Assembly: GCA_038249115.1 (NCBI GenBank)
Contig: JBBRWQ010000002.1
Coordinates: 42,922-106,921, forward strand
Direction: 5' to 3'
From: UBA4719 sp038249115
GTDB taxonomy: Bacteria > Actinomycetota > Actinomycetes > Actinomycetales > Dermatophilaceae
Length of the DNA: 64,000 nucleotides
Each line of letters opens with the position of its first letter. Position 1 is the first letter of the stretch. A program made the position numbers and the translations under genes. Below are positions 1 through 7,812 of the stretch, in pieces. Under the pieces are notes generated by a model, which made no database searches, was not told where the DNA came from, and saw nothing but the letters and a program-made list of their open reading frames with translations.

Positions 1-229
1 CGGCCAGCGCGATGGAGCCCGAGACCATGTTCTTGACCGTGGAGCCGGAGAGGTAGTCGGCGCCACCGGTCGACACCTGCACGATGCCGTCGCTCTCGGC
101 CTCGGCGAACCCTCGGAGCGCGGCGTTCAGTGTTTGGGAGGACGTGACGTTGATCGCCGGATAGGCAAACGAACCGGCCTTGGCACGGTCCAGCATGTCG
201 GCGTAGATCTCAGGGGTCGCGATGGGCAT
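1..229 (-). CDS. fba: Class II fructose-bisphosphate aldolase, N-terminal part
   Basis: Glycolysis and gluconeogenesis: reversible cleavage of fructose-1,6-bisphosphate to dihydroxyacetone phosphate and glyceraldehyde-3-phosphate, using zinc. Only the first 76 residues are inside the window; the rest lies beyond base 1. They begin MPIATPEIYADMLDRAKAG and continue with AYPAINVTSS and IVQVSTGGADYLSG, the typical N-terminal barrel start of the long class IIA actinobacterial enzymes. An ATG start is preceded by AGGAGCC, a good ribosome binding site. The gene stands apart from its neighbour, with about 180 bases up to the end of the HNH gene. The family call is certain for the part visible; intactness cannot be judged. 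Confidence 0.93.
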   Translation of the reverse strand, partial: MPIATPEIYADMLDRAKAGSFAYPAINVTSSQTLNAALRGFAEAESDGIVQVSTGGADYLSGSTVKNMVSGSIALA

Positions 230-409
230 TGTTGGCTCCTCATAGAACTCGAGCGCGTCGTTCAGCCTCTCGACACGCGGCAGGTCTGATGCACTTTGAT
301 CCTCCCACGCCCGACGCGCTGCCTGCGAACCGCACCCGAGCCAGGCGACCTTGCGGCCGTGCCCGCTCGCAGCCATGCACACTCACGAGCTGCAGCGGGG
401 GCAGGCCGC

Positions 410-2182
410 TCAGAAGGGCGGTGGCCCCGGGTCCAGCGGCCTGCGATTGCCAGCCGCAGAACCCTCTGGCACCGACTGCACAGCCACACGCGGCGGCGGG
501 GTCGTATCGGCCAGCGCCTCGGCCCAGGCCAGTCCCACGAGGAAGTCGCGACCCCTGGTCGTAAGCGGTGCGGGGTTGAGGACAGGGGCCAAACGGGCAC
601 CCAACCGGAGCTCGAGCATGGAATGATCAGCGTGCTGCACGCTCGGATCGTCGTACATATAGGGATAGGTGGTGTAGCGGCGTCCCGTTGCAGTCGTCCA
701 CTGAATCACACCGTCAGGGTGTTGTTTCGTGCTCCACCAGCGGCGCGTCTTGAGGTTGTGATGCCCGCGATGCTTGGCTGCGAGATTCGTCTCAGCCGTG
801 GGTCCGCCCGCGCCGTTGGGCGCCCAGTCCTGGTCGTGGTCGAGATCCGACGAGTAGGCCGGCACCTCACACCCGGGTGCCCGACAGGTCCCGTCGCGGA
901 CACATACCTGCTCGCGCATGTCCTTCGGGGGGCCGTAACTGCCAGCCGACTTCTCGATGGCCCGACCGGTCAACGGGTCGGTCACGATGCGCTCCCAGGT
1001 CGATCCCATCCGCACCGCCAGGGCACGGCACTGCGCTGCGGAAATGTCCCCGAAGCCGAGGATCTCGCCGCAACCCGTGCCGATGGTCGAAGACAGCCGC
1101 GAAGCAAAGGGAAGGCCGGGGTTCGACGCAAGCATCCGCCGGGCCGCCTCGCGCTCGAACAGCGTCGCGAGGGGGACCACGACCCGGATAAGCGCCTGCG
1201 GAGCCTCGCCGAGCGACTGGAACATCGGGTCGTCAGGGATCCACCCGCGCATGAGCAGGTCTAGCGCAACGTCGCTGCGAAGCTGGGAGATGGTCCGGGC
1301 GTCGCCGTCCTTGCGAAGCCTCCGGGCGAGGCGGTCAACGCGCTCACCTGCAGCAGCGATGCGCGGTCCGTCCCCCAGAACCAGCAGCTGACCGGTCCCG
1401 ATCGCGTGGGACTCAGAACGGCAGTCACGTCGGCGCACAGCCTCTGCGTGGGTGCGCTCCGCCTCGCCGATCAGCCCATGATGCAGAACCAGCTGCCGGT
1501 GCAGTCGTCGGTTGAACGTGGCCTGGGACAACGGCGCCTGCTCGGGCAGAACCTCTCCGCTGGGTGACCTGAGGGGAGCGAGGACTCTGGCTGCGATGCG
1601 GTCCGCCGCCACGGCGTCAAGACACTGCGTCCTCTCGACCAGGCAAAGCGCACGGTGGTAGGAGAGCCGGCCCTGCGCCATCAGGGCGCGCACAGTCGCA
1701 GTCCGTTCGTCCTCACAGGCAGCCAGCCAGATGAGCGACTGACACTGCGTGATCGGACGGCCGGTAGCGACCTGGATCTCGCGTGCCGCCACGCTGCGGC
1801 ACTCTCGGACCAAACGCTGACGGCCCATCCGGGTGAGGTCGTCGGCGTCGTCCAGCGAACGGGCCGACTCGAGCTCACGGGTGAGGTAGGCAGCGGCCGC
1901 GACAGCACTCGACTCAGCCCAGGCCTTGACCACCTCGGCTGCCTCGATGACCTGCAACGCGTCCTCTGACGTGGCACCGCGCAACCCACCCGGCGCGGTC
2001 ACCCGTCTGAGCAGAGCGAGCTGGTCCCATACGTCTGGCTCAGCGTCCAACGGCTCACGATGGCAGCGCCCAGTGCTGACTGACGCAACCACACGTGGTC
2101 CAACCGACGACAGCACACGTGGTTCGGCGGGAATACCAGAGCCCCATCGGACCGGAGGGGGCGCTTCGATGACTGCTGTCAC
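410..2182 (-). CDS. DUF222 (13E12-repeat family) HNH endonuclease
   Basis: A 590-residue protein of the DUF222-HNH type common in multiple copies in actinobacteria. Residues about 50-400 form the helical DUF222 part. The HNH nuclease lies near residues 425-480: a CxxxxC pair (CRAPGC), the DLDHD histidine near 449, an Asn near 466 and HRGHH near 472-475. The start is GTG with AGGA six bases upstream. A perfect inverted repeat containing a LexA-type box lies just before the start, so SOS control is likely (see the site at 2200-2229). In Mycobacterium tuberculosis some 13E12 genes are damage-inducible. The biological role of the family is not settled; DNA repair, mobile-element or toxin-like functions have been proposed. 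Confidence 0.88.
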   Translation of the reverse strand: MTAVIEAPPPVRWGSGIPAEPRVLSSVGPRVVASVSTGRCHREPLDAEPDVWDQLALLRRVTAPGGLRGATSEDALQVIEAAEVVKAWAESSAVAAAAYLTRELESARSLDDADDLTRMGRQRLVRECRSVAAREIQVATGRPITQCQSLIWLAACEDERTATVRALMAQGRLSYHRALCLVERTQCLDAVAADRIAARVLAPLRSPSGEVLPEQAPLSQATFNRRLHRQLVLHHGLIGEAERTHAEAVRRRDCRSESHAIGTGQLLVLGDGPRIAAAGERVDRLARRLRKDGDARTISQLRSDVALDLLMRGWIPDDPMFQSLGEAPQALIRVVVPLATLFEREAARRMLASNPGLPFASRLSSTIGTGCGEILGFGDISAAQCRALAVRMGSTWERIVTDPLTGRAIEKSAGSYGPPKDMREQVCVRDGTCRAPGCEVPAYSSDLDHDQDWAPNGAGGPTAETNLAAKHRGHHNLKTRRWWSTKQHPDGVIQWTTATGRRYTTYPYMYDDPSVQHADHSMLELRLGARLAPVLNPAPLTTRGRDFLVGLAWAEALADTTPPPRVAVQSVPEGSAAGNRRPLDPGPPPF

Positions 2183-2199
2183 GATCCTGGCCCCCGCCC

Positions 2200-2229
2200 G
2201 TAGTATTAGAACTAGTGTTCTAATACTAC
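2200..2229. promoter_or_regulatory. LexA/SOS-type box in a 13-bp perfect inverted repeat
   Basis: Arms GTAGTATTAGAAC and GTTCTAATACTAC are exact reverse complements around a TAGT spacer. The centre, GAAC-TAGT-GTTC at 2209-2220, fits the Gram-positive/mycobacterial LexA box (GAAC, four bases, GTTC). It sits 18 bases upstream of the GTG start of the DUF222-HNH gene and must overlap that promoter. The assignment to LexA is by motif only. Confidence 0.75.
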
Positions 2230-2260
2230 GGCGTCAACCGAGGGAGCGCAAGCCCACGAC

Positions 2261-3696
2261 GAGACTCACGAAAACTGCCCGCGAAACGCTCCCCGTGCCT
2301 CACCTAGGAATGCCCGCGAAACGGTGAGCGTGTTCGGGTATGAGGAGTGAGTTGTCGATGTCGTCTCGTGCCGAGGTCACCACCAAGTACGCCAAGGCGT
2401 ATGGGCGGGCTTCGAAGAAGGACAAGGGCCGGGTCCTGGACCAGGTCGTTGAGGTGACGGGCTGGTCGCGTGACAATGCCCGGCGTCGTCTTGTCGCAGC
2501 CGCGAACCGGCCGCCGGGGGCGGGACGAGTGGTCGCCAAGGTGCCGCGCAAGCAGCGGGCACCGAAGTATTCCTACGAGGCGTTGAAAGTGCTGCAGCAG
2601 GTGTGGGCGGCATCGGGCGGGCAGTGCGGGAAGTACCTCGCCGAGTCGATGCAGCTCCAGCTGGCCGGGCTCGAACGGCATGGTGAGCTCATCGACGGCG
2701 CCGACCGGTACAGCAACCAAGTGCGTGAGGAGTTGCTGGCGATGTCGGCGGCCTCGATCGACCGGTACCTGAAGCCAGCGAAGGCCACCGACCAGATCCG
2801 GGGTGTCTCCACGACGAAGCCCTCGCCGCTGTTGCGCTCGTCGATCAAGATCCGCAAGGCCGGTGACGAGGTCGAGGTGGAGCCGGGGTTCTTCGAGGGT
2901 GACACCGTGGCGCACTGCGGGCCGACGTTGAAGGGCGAGTTCGCGCGCACCCTGAACCTCACTGACGTCCATACCGGGTGGGTCTTCACCCGCAGCGTCC
3001 GCAACAACGCCCACGTCCACATCCTCGGTGCGCTCCAGGCCGGGGTGGAGCAGGTGCCGTTCGCGGTGACCGGGTTGGACTTCGACAACGGCAGCGAGTT
3101 CCTCAACCACGCGGTGATCAAGTGGGCGGCCGACCTGGAGATCTTCTTCACCCGCTCGCGGCCCAACAAGAAGAACGACCAGGCCACCATCGAGTCGAAG
3201 AACAACCACCTGGTCCGCAAGTACGGCTTCTACTACCGCTACGACACTGACGAGGAACGCGTGGTGTTGAACCGGCTCTGGGCCCTGGTCAACGACCGGC
3301 TCAACTACCTGACCCCGACCAAGAAGCCCGCCGGGTACGGAAGTGACCGCAACGGCCGCCGCACCCGGATCTACGACAAGCCCCAGACCCCGTTGGACCG
3401 CCTCCTGGCCGCCGAGGTCCTCGCGCCCGCCCAGGCCGCTGAGCTGCTGGCCTACCGCGACGAGCTGAACCCCGCACAGATCGGCCGCGAGATCGCCGAC
3501 CTCCAGGCAGTGCTGCTCAAACTGGCCAAGGACAAGACCGAACAGCTCTACCTCTCCACCTTCCCCAGCGCCCTACCCGATGTCCGCAAAGGCGTCCGCC
3601 TCGCAGCCAAGAAGACGGCCAGCTGACCCACCAGCTTCGCGGGCACTTCTATCTGAGGCACGGTCAACGTTTCGCGGGCATATTGACTTGAGGCAC
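2261..3696 (+). mobile_element. Insertion sequence with doubled inverted-repeat ends
   Basis: A single-transposase element of about 1.4 kb. Each end carries two copies of a 28-29 base unit of the form GTGCCTCA, about 8 variable bases, TGCCCGCGAA(ACG). The left units are at 2261-2288 and 2295-2323, and the right units, in reverse orientation, at 3633-3661 and 3668-3696. The outer pair defines the probable ends; the left outer copy is less well conserved (GAGACTCA). No convincing target-site duplication was found. The element lies between the SOS box of the HNH gene and the 3' end of the SpoU gene, and it looks intact. Confidence 0.8.
2358..3626 (+). CDS. DDE integrase-type transposase (ISNCY/IS481-like)
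   Basis: Transposase of the surrounding element, 422 residues. An N-terminal helix-turn-helix region (about residues 5-60) is followed by an RNase-H-fold integrase core. The catalytic triad is visible as FFEGDT (D182), DFDNGSEF (D243) and ATIESKNNH (E279), giving the classic D-35-E spacing. The chosen ATG has AGGAG ten bases upstream; an in-frame ATG at 2340 lies inside that signal and is less likely. There is no frameshift or stop, so the protein is probably active. The exact IS family is uncertain without a database comparison. Confidence 0.85.
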   Translation: MSSRAEVTTKYAKAYGRASKKDKGRVLDQVVEVTGWSRDNARRRLVAAANRPPGAGRVVAKVPRKQRAPKYSYEALKVLQQVWAASGGQCGKYLAESMQLQLAGLERHGELIDGADRYSNQVREELLAMSAASIDRYLKPAKATDQIRGVSTTKPSPLLRSSIKIRKAGDEVEVEPGFFEGDTVAHCGPTLKGEFARTLNLTDVHTGWVFTRSVRNNAHVHILGALQAGVEQVPFAVTGLDFDNGSEFLNHAVIKWAADLEIFFTRSRPNKKNDQATIESKNNHLVRKYGFYYRYDTDEERVVLNRLWALVNDRLNYLTPTKKPAGYGSDRNGRRTRIYDKPQTPLDRLLAAEVLAPAQAAELLAYRDELNPAQIGREIADLQAVLLKLAKDKTEQLYLSTFPSALPDVRKGVRLAAKKTAS

Positions 3697-3703
3697 TACG
3701 GCC

Positions 3704-3754
3704 CACGCCCACGCCGACGTCGACGTCCACGTCCACGTCCACGTCCACGTCCAC
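3704..3754. repeat. Hexamer tandem repeat
   Basis: About 8.5 units of a 6-base repeat: CACGCC twice, GACGTC twice, CACGTC four times, then CAC. It lies between the right end of the insertion sequence (3696) and the SpoU stop codon (3775). It is non-coding, although one minus-strand frame would read alternating Val-Asp. It is likely a slippage-prone microsatellite. Confidence 0.8.
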
Positions 3755-3772
3755 AGGGATCATCAGGGGGCG

Positions 3773-4429
3773 TCACAGGGCGTGGGCGAACACGTGCTGT
3801 CGCACCCATGTGTGCATCGCAATCGCTGCGGCCGCACCGGCATTGATCGATCGGGTCGAACCGAACTGGGCGATGTCCAGAATCGCCACGGACGCCTCGC
3901 GCGCCTGCGGCGAGAGCCCCGGACCCTCCTGGCCGAAGAGCAGAATGCAGTGCCGGGGCAGACGGTACGTCTCGATCGGCTGCGAGCCAGGCAGGTTGTC
4001 AATGCCGACAATCGGTATCCCGACCACCTCGCCGCCCGCGGGCGCGTTGGCAGCCCATTCGACCAGGTCTTCGACGGTGGGGTGGTGGTACTCGTGTTGG
4101 TAGCGGTCGGTCACCATGGCACCGCGACGGTTCCAGCGCCGCTTCCCGACGATGTGAAAAGCCTTGGCGTTGAAGGCGTTAGCGGTGCGAATCACCGATC
4201 CGATGTTGAAGTCGTGGCCCCAGTTCTCGACGGCAACATGGAACTCGTGACGATGGAGGTCAAGATCACGCACGATCGCCTCATGCCGCCAGTAGCGGTA
4301 CTTGTCCACAACGTTGCGACGGTCGCCCTCGGACAGCAACGACTCGTCATACAGGGACAGCTCCGGCTCGGCTGGCCACGGCCCCACCCATGGTCCAACT
4401 CCAACCTCTGTCAACGCTCTGCCTGTCAA
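3773..4429 (-). CDS. SpoU/TrmH-family RNA 2'-O-methyltransferase
   Basis: S-adenosylmethionine-dependent ribose methylation of tRNA or rRNA by a SPOUT (knotted) enzyme. The three family motifs are visible: NFGSV-like NWGHDFNIGSVIRTANAF (motif 1, Asn and Arg), CILLFGQEGPGLS (motif 2) and RSINAGAAAAIAMH (motif 3). Length is about 218 residues, somewhat short because a substrate-binding N-terminal domain is absent. The start is uncertain: TTG at 4429 has GGGAG seven bases upstream, and a second TTG at 4414 gives MTEVGVGPW. An earlier in-frame start at 4549 would overlap the divergent DedA gene and is rejected. The exact target nucleotide cannot be told. Confidence 0.85.
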   Translation of the reverse strand: MTGRALTEVGVGPWVGPWPAEPELSLYDESLLSEGDRRNVVDKYRYWRHEAIVRDLDLHRHEFHVAVENWGHDFNIGSVIRTANAFNAKAFHIVGKRRWNRRGAMVTDRYQHEYHHPTVEDLVEWAANAPAGGEVVGIPIVGIDNLPGSQPIETYRLPRHCILLFGQEGPGLSPQAREASVAILDIAQFGSTRSINAGAAAAIAMHTWVRQHVFAHAL

Positions 4430-4507
4430 CGCGTGGCTCCCATCGGGTCGTGACCAAGTATGAGACGAACTAGGTCGCCATCTGCGTCGCGGCATACCCT
4501 CTGATCT

Positions 4508-5152
4508 GTGATGCACACGCTCGGGCCCGACTGGCTCAACGCCGAACACCTGCTGACGACGTTGGGCCCTTCAGCCTTCGTGATAAGTCTCGCTGTCATC
4601 TTTGCCGAGTGCGGGCTGTTCACCTTCTTCCTGCCGGGCGACTCGTTGCTGTTCACGATCGGGCTGATGATCCAGACCCCGAAGCTGCTCGACCTGCACG
4701 TCAACATCGTCGCCGCCTGCGTCCTGCTGACCGCCGCCGCTTTCCTGGGCAACGTCGTGGGCTACGAGATCGGACGGGCGGTCGGCACCCCGCTGTACTC
4801 CCGGGGCGGACGGCTGTTCAAGCCTGAGCACTTCGACAAGGCGCATCACTTCTTCGAGAAGCACGGCAACAAGGCGATCGTGCTGGCCCGCTTCGTGCCG
4901 ATCGTTCGCACGTTCATCACCGCCGTTGCCGGGGTCAGCAAGATGAACCGGCGAAAGTTCTTCACCTACAGCCTTGTGGGCGCCCTCTTGTGGGCCACCG
5001 GCGTGACCCTGCTGGGCTACTTCCTCGGACAGATCGAGTTTGTCGGCAAGCACATCGATGTCATGCTCATCCTGATCGTCGTGCTCTCGCTGGTGCCCGT
5101 TCTCGTGGAGTACATGCGGCACCGCATGCAGCGGGCAAAAGCCGCCCGATAA
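4508..5152 (+). CDS. DedA family membrane protein
   Basis: Integral membrane protein of the DedA/SNARE-associated family, with roles in lipid carrier recycling and membrane homeostasis in studied members. About 214 residues with the typical pattern: N-terminal hydrophobic helices, the re-entrant FFLPGDSLLF segment, GYEIGR, and ARFVPIVRTFITAVAGVSKM with its conserved Arg and Pro, followed by C-terminal helices and a basic tail. GTG at 4508 follows TACCCT by 7 bases, which suits a leaderless transcript; ATG at 4511 is the alternative. It is divergent from the SpoU gene and convergent with lemA, only 9 bases away. Confidence 0.9.
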   Translation: MMHTLGPDWLNAEHLLTTLGPSAFVISLAVIFAECGLFTFFLPGDSLLFTIGLMIQTPKLLDLHVNIVAACVLLTAAAFLGNVVGYEIGRAVGTPLYSRGGRLFKPEHFDKAHHFFEKHGNKAIVLARFVPIVRTFITAVAGVSKMNRRKFFTYSLVGALLWATGVTLLGYFLGQIEFVGKHIDVMLILIVVLSLVPVLVEYMRHRMQRAKAAR

Positions 5153-5161
5153 CGCAGAAAC

Positions 5162-5839
5162 TCAGGCGGTCCGCGGGGCGTCGGGGGGGACCGAGTCCTG
5201 GATCGAGTCCTGGATCGAGTCCTGTGGAGGCGTCGGCGTTTCAGTGACCGCCGCGGTGGAGGGCGAAGCGGGCGCGGGTGGCGCGGCACCGAAAGTGACC
5301 GCGGGCACCTCGCGATCGGCGCCCTCGGACTCGAAGTACTCAGCACGGCCGATCTTGGCCAGGCCCGCGACGATGTTGCTCGGCACTGTCTCGACCTTGG
5401 TGTTGAGCTCGCGGACGTTCGCGTTGTAGTAGCGGCGGCCGGAGGCGATCCGGTCCTCGGTCGAGGTCAGCTCCTGTTGCAACGCAAGGAAGTTCTGGTT
5501 GGCCTTGAGGTCCGGGTAGGCCTCGGCAACAGCGAACAGCCGCCCGAGCGCCTGGCTCAGCATGCCCTCGCTCTGAGCCGCAGCAGCCGGGCTCTGACCA
5601 CCGGACATCGCGGCAGACCGGGCCTGCATCACGCCCTCGAGGGTTCCCCGCTCGTGCGCGGCATAGCCCTTAACCGTCTCCACGAGATTCGGGATCAGGT
5701 CATGTCGGCGCTTGAGCTCGACGTCGATCTGGCGCCATGCCTCCTGCACGAGGTTGCGCAGCTTGATCAGGCCGTTGTACATGCCGACAGCCCAGAGGGT
5801 GAGCAGCACGATGACACCGATGACGATGAATGTGAGCAC
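5162..5839 (-). CDS. lemA: LemA family protein
   Basis: Membrane-anchored LemA protein of 225 residues; the family function is unknown. An N-terminal transmembrane helix (about residues 3-20) is followed by the LemA helical bundle with LVQEAWRQIDVELKRRHDLIPNLVETVKGYAAHE-type sequence (about 28-60) and FLALQQELTSTEDRIASGRRYYN (about 120-145). The C-terminal tail after residue 180 is low-complexity, rich in Ala, Pro and Thr, and contains a short repeated DSIQ unit encoded by 12-base direct repeats near 5200. GTG start with GGGAG upstream. It is transcribed alone and divergent from the cupin gene. Confidence 0.9.
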   Translation of the reverse strand: MLTFIVIGVIVLLTLWAVGMYNGLIKLRNLVQEAWRQIDVELKRRHDLIPNLVETVKGYAAHERGTLEGVMQARSAAMSGGQSPAAAAQSEGMLSQALGRLFAVAEAYPDLKANQNFLALQQELTSTEDRIASGRRYYNANVRELNTKVETVPSNIVAGLAKIGRAEYFESEGADREVPAVTFGAAPPAPASPSTAAVTETPTPPQDSIQDSIQDSVPPDAPRTA

Positions 5840-5901
5840 GCGGACTCCCGGTTTTAGTCAGTCCCTTGATCGTATCCGGCTGAACCCATCAAGATAGGCC
5901 G

Positions 5902-6240
5902 ATGACACTCGACCCGGTAGCCACCAACCCTGACCACTACAAGGTGGTCTTCGAGAACGACCACGTGCGCGTTCTCGAGTACACCGACCAGCCCGGGGAC
6001 CTCACGACCCTCCACGAACACCCGAACAGCGTCATGGTCACGTTGAGCTCGTTCAGCCGAAGGCTCTACTCGGGGGACGCGCAGCGAGACGTCGAGATCA
6101 TCGCCAAGAAGGCGAGCTGGCTTCCGGCGCAGCAGCACGCCGGCCACAACATCGGCGATACGACCACCCACGCCATATTCGTCGAGCTGAAGGGCTCTGC
6201 AGCGGAGGCACCCTCGGCCGGTGCCCTCGGTCCAAGCTGA
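5902..6240 (+). CDS. Small cupin-domain protein
   Basis: A 112-residue single-domain cupin. It shows DHYKVVFENDHVRVLEY, then LTTLHEHPNSVMVTLS with paired His residues, and a C-terminal HNIGDTTTHAIFVELK strand with further His, which is a plausible metal site. Related short proteins are annotated as cytoplasmic or cupin proteins of unknown function. There is no operon partner. Substrate and catalytic role cannot be inferred. Confidence 0.75.
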   Translation: MTLDPVATNPDHYKVVFENDHVRVLEYTDQPGDLTTLHEHPNSVMVTLSSFSRRLYSGDAQRDVEIIAKKASWLPAQQHAGHNIGDTTTHAIFVELKGSAAEAPSAGALGPS

Positions 6241-6434
6241 TGCGTCGCGAGTCCGCTCCCTGGCGGTGACTGGACGTTTCGGGGGCGGGATCAGCGTGCT
6301 GCGGTGATGCTCTCGGCGAGCGCCTGCTGCGCTCGTACAGCACCGGCGACGACTGGGTTCTGCTCGGTGTCCGGTGCCCCCGGCAAGGTCGTCACCGATG
6401 AGCCGACCGCTCGGCAGCGGGTTACGTTTGACAC

Positions 6435-7070
6435 ATGCCGCTGCAGCACGAGCAAGATGTCTCGAAAGCTGATTGGTTCACCAAGAGCGCCGATCCGTGG
6501 AGGCAGCTGTGCTCTATTGGCCCCAGCGGGTTTGCCCAGTACGCGCGCCTGTTCCACCCCGTCCGACCCGGTGACGACCCGACCGACCCGCAATCTCTCG
6601 TGGACGTCGCAGGAGACCTCGACCCAGTGGTACTGCAGCGACTGGTGAGCGTCCTGGCGCGCCAGACATTGACGCCGCAGGACTGCTACTTCGCACTATG
6701 GGAGGGCTTCGGCACCATCTACGGTACCCACCCGGGCGGCCTCCACCACCGAGAGTCGGCCGTGCCACCTGCCTTCCCTCCACGGGTCATGAAGGGACCG
6801 CGTGTCAGCATCCCGGGGCGGAACTACCTGCTGTTTCGTGGGCCGCTCAGCCAAGCGGGGCAATGGGGCGCGGCAGACCTCACCTGCGGTCACCAACGAG
6901 CCATCAACAGCCCTAACCTGTTCTGGCCGGCAGACCATGGCTGGTTCGTGGCCACAGAGATCGACGTGCCGTGGACCGGCATCGGCGGGAGCGTTGAGCT
7001 GATACGAGATCTGATGTCCGAGGGCAGCTTCGACATCGAGCTGGTCGACCCTGCTCAGGACCGGCAGTAA
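6435..7070 (+). CDS. Conserved hypothetical protein
   Basis: A 211-residue soluble protein that I recognise only as a conserved actinobacterial type without assigned function. It has a DPVVLQRLVSVLARQT segment, an aromatic CYFALWEGFG motif near residue 77, YLLFRGPL near residue 125, and a C-terminal NLFWPADHGWFVATEIDVPWTGIGG motif followed by an acidic helix. There are no signal peptide or membrane segments. TACGTT lies 6 bases before the ATG, so a leaderless start is likely. The 195 bases upstream hold no supportable gene. Confidence 0.7.
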   Translation: MPLQHEQDVSKADWFTKSADPWRQLCSIGPSGFAQYARLFHPVRPGDDPTDPQSLVDVAGDLDPVVLQRLVSVLARQTLTPQDCYFALWEGFGTIYGTHPGGLHHRESAVPPAFPPRVMKGPRVSIPGRNYLLFRGPLSQAGQWGAADLTCGHQRAINSPNLFWPADHGWFVATEIDVPWTGIGGSVELIRDLMSEGSFDIELVDPAQDRQ

Positions 7071-7080
7071 ATGCGCACAC

Positions 7081-7155
7081 GAGGGAGGCCCGGACCCGCT
7101 GGGCCAGACGTATCCGTCTCCCTCAGCGGCCGTTCGCGTCAATCGCGCGGCCGCT
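7081..7155. terminator. Convergent intergenic hairpins (probable bidirectional terminator)
   Basis: Two adjacent stem-loops lie between convergent genes. The first pairs GAGGGAG (7081-7087) with CTCCCTC (7118-7124) and encloses GGCCC/GGGCC. The second pairs AGCGGCCG (7125-7132) with CGGCCGCT (7148-7155) and extends inward with CGCG/CGCG. There is no clear U-tract, as is usual in high-GC actinobacteria. Confidence 0.6.
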
Positions 7156-7232
7156 GCTTTGGTCAACCGCGGAGCGCACGCCGAACGCAACGGCGCGATC
7201 GAGGGGTCATGAACCAGGCTTAGACACCGTGC

Positions 7233-7805
7233 TCAGGCGAGGCCGAGATCCTCCAGGCTGTATGCCGACACGTAGGTCAGGCCCTGCGCCTCGAGCTTTT
7301 CCCTCGCCCCCGTCGCGCGGTCGGCGATCGTCGCGACGGCGACAACCTCGGCGCCCTCCTCGCGGGCTGCGGCCACCGCGTCCATCGGCGAGGCTCCGGT
7401 GGTCGTCGTGTCTTCGACGACGATCACCCGACGCCCGGTGATCGACGGCCCCTCAATGCGCTGCTGCATGCCGTGCGCTTTGCCAGACTTGCGGACCACG
7501 AAGGCATCCAGGCGTCGGCCGGCCGCTGCAGCGGCGTGCAACATCGCCGTCGCCACGGGGTCGGCCCCAAGGGTGAGCCCCCCGACGGCAACGAAGTCGA
7601 GTTCCTTGGTCAACTCGTTCATGACCAGGCCCACGAGCGGTGCGGCCTCGCCGTCGAGGGTGATCCGTCGCAGGTCGACGTAGTAGTCGGCCTCGCGCCC
7701 TGAGGACAAGGTGACCTTGCCGCGCACGATGGCCTTGGCCTTGATCAGCTCAAGCAGACGGCCACGCGGTGAGGAGCTGCCGGCGCCACTCTCTGTGTCG
7801 GTCAT
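7233..7805 (-). CDS. pyrE: Orotate phosphoribosyltransferase
   Basis: De novo pyrimidine synthesis: transfers the phosphoribosyl group of PRPP to orotate to give OMP. It has 190 residues, a normal length. Visible features are LIKAKAIVRGKVTLSSGREADYYVDLR near the N-terminus (orotate-binding region), a KSGKAHG loop, and the PRPP-binding motif VIVVEDTTTTGAS near residue 125. Its start follows the SDR gene stop by only 7 bases on the same strand, so the two are probably co-transcribed. No other pyrimidine genes are nearby. Confidence 0.95.
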   Translation of the reverse strand: MTDTESGAGSSSPRGRLLELIKAKAIVRGKVTLSSGREADYYVDLRRITLDGEAAPLVGLVMNELTKELDFVAVGGLTLGADPVATAMLHAAAAAGRRLDAFVVRKSGKAHGMQQRIEGPSITGRRVIVVEDTTTTGASPMDAVAAAREEGAEVVAVATIADRATGAREKLEAQGLTYVSAYSLEDLGLA

Positions 7806-7812
7806 GAGGTCC

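Noticed and set aside
296..1264. Plus-strand frame of 322 codons
   Set aside because: It lies wholly opposite the DUF222-HNH gene, has no family-like sequence, and is a high-GC shadow frame.
2225..3702. ACTACGGC present at 2225-2232 and 3695-3702 as a target duplication of the IS
   Set aside because: The left copy is about 28 bases outside the terminal repeat while the right one overlaps its end, so it does not flank the element symmetrically.
3548..3763. Minus-strand frame with alternating Val-Asp
   Set aside because: It arises from the hexamer repeat and the IS end and has no gene-like features.
6291..6593. Minus-strand frame of 100 codons before the gene at 6435
   Set aside because: It overlaps the start of the hypothetical gene, has no homology I can recognise and no good start signal.
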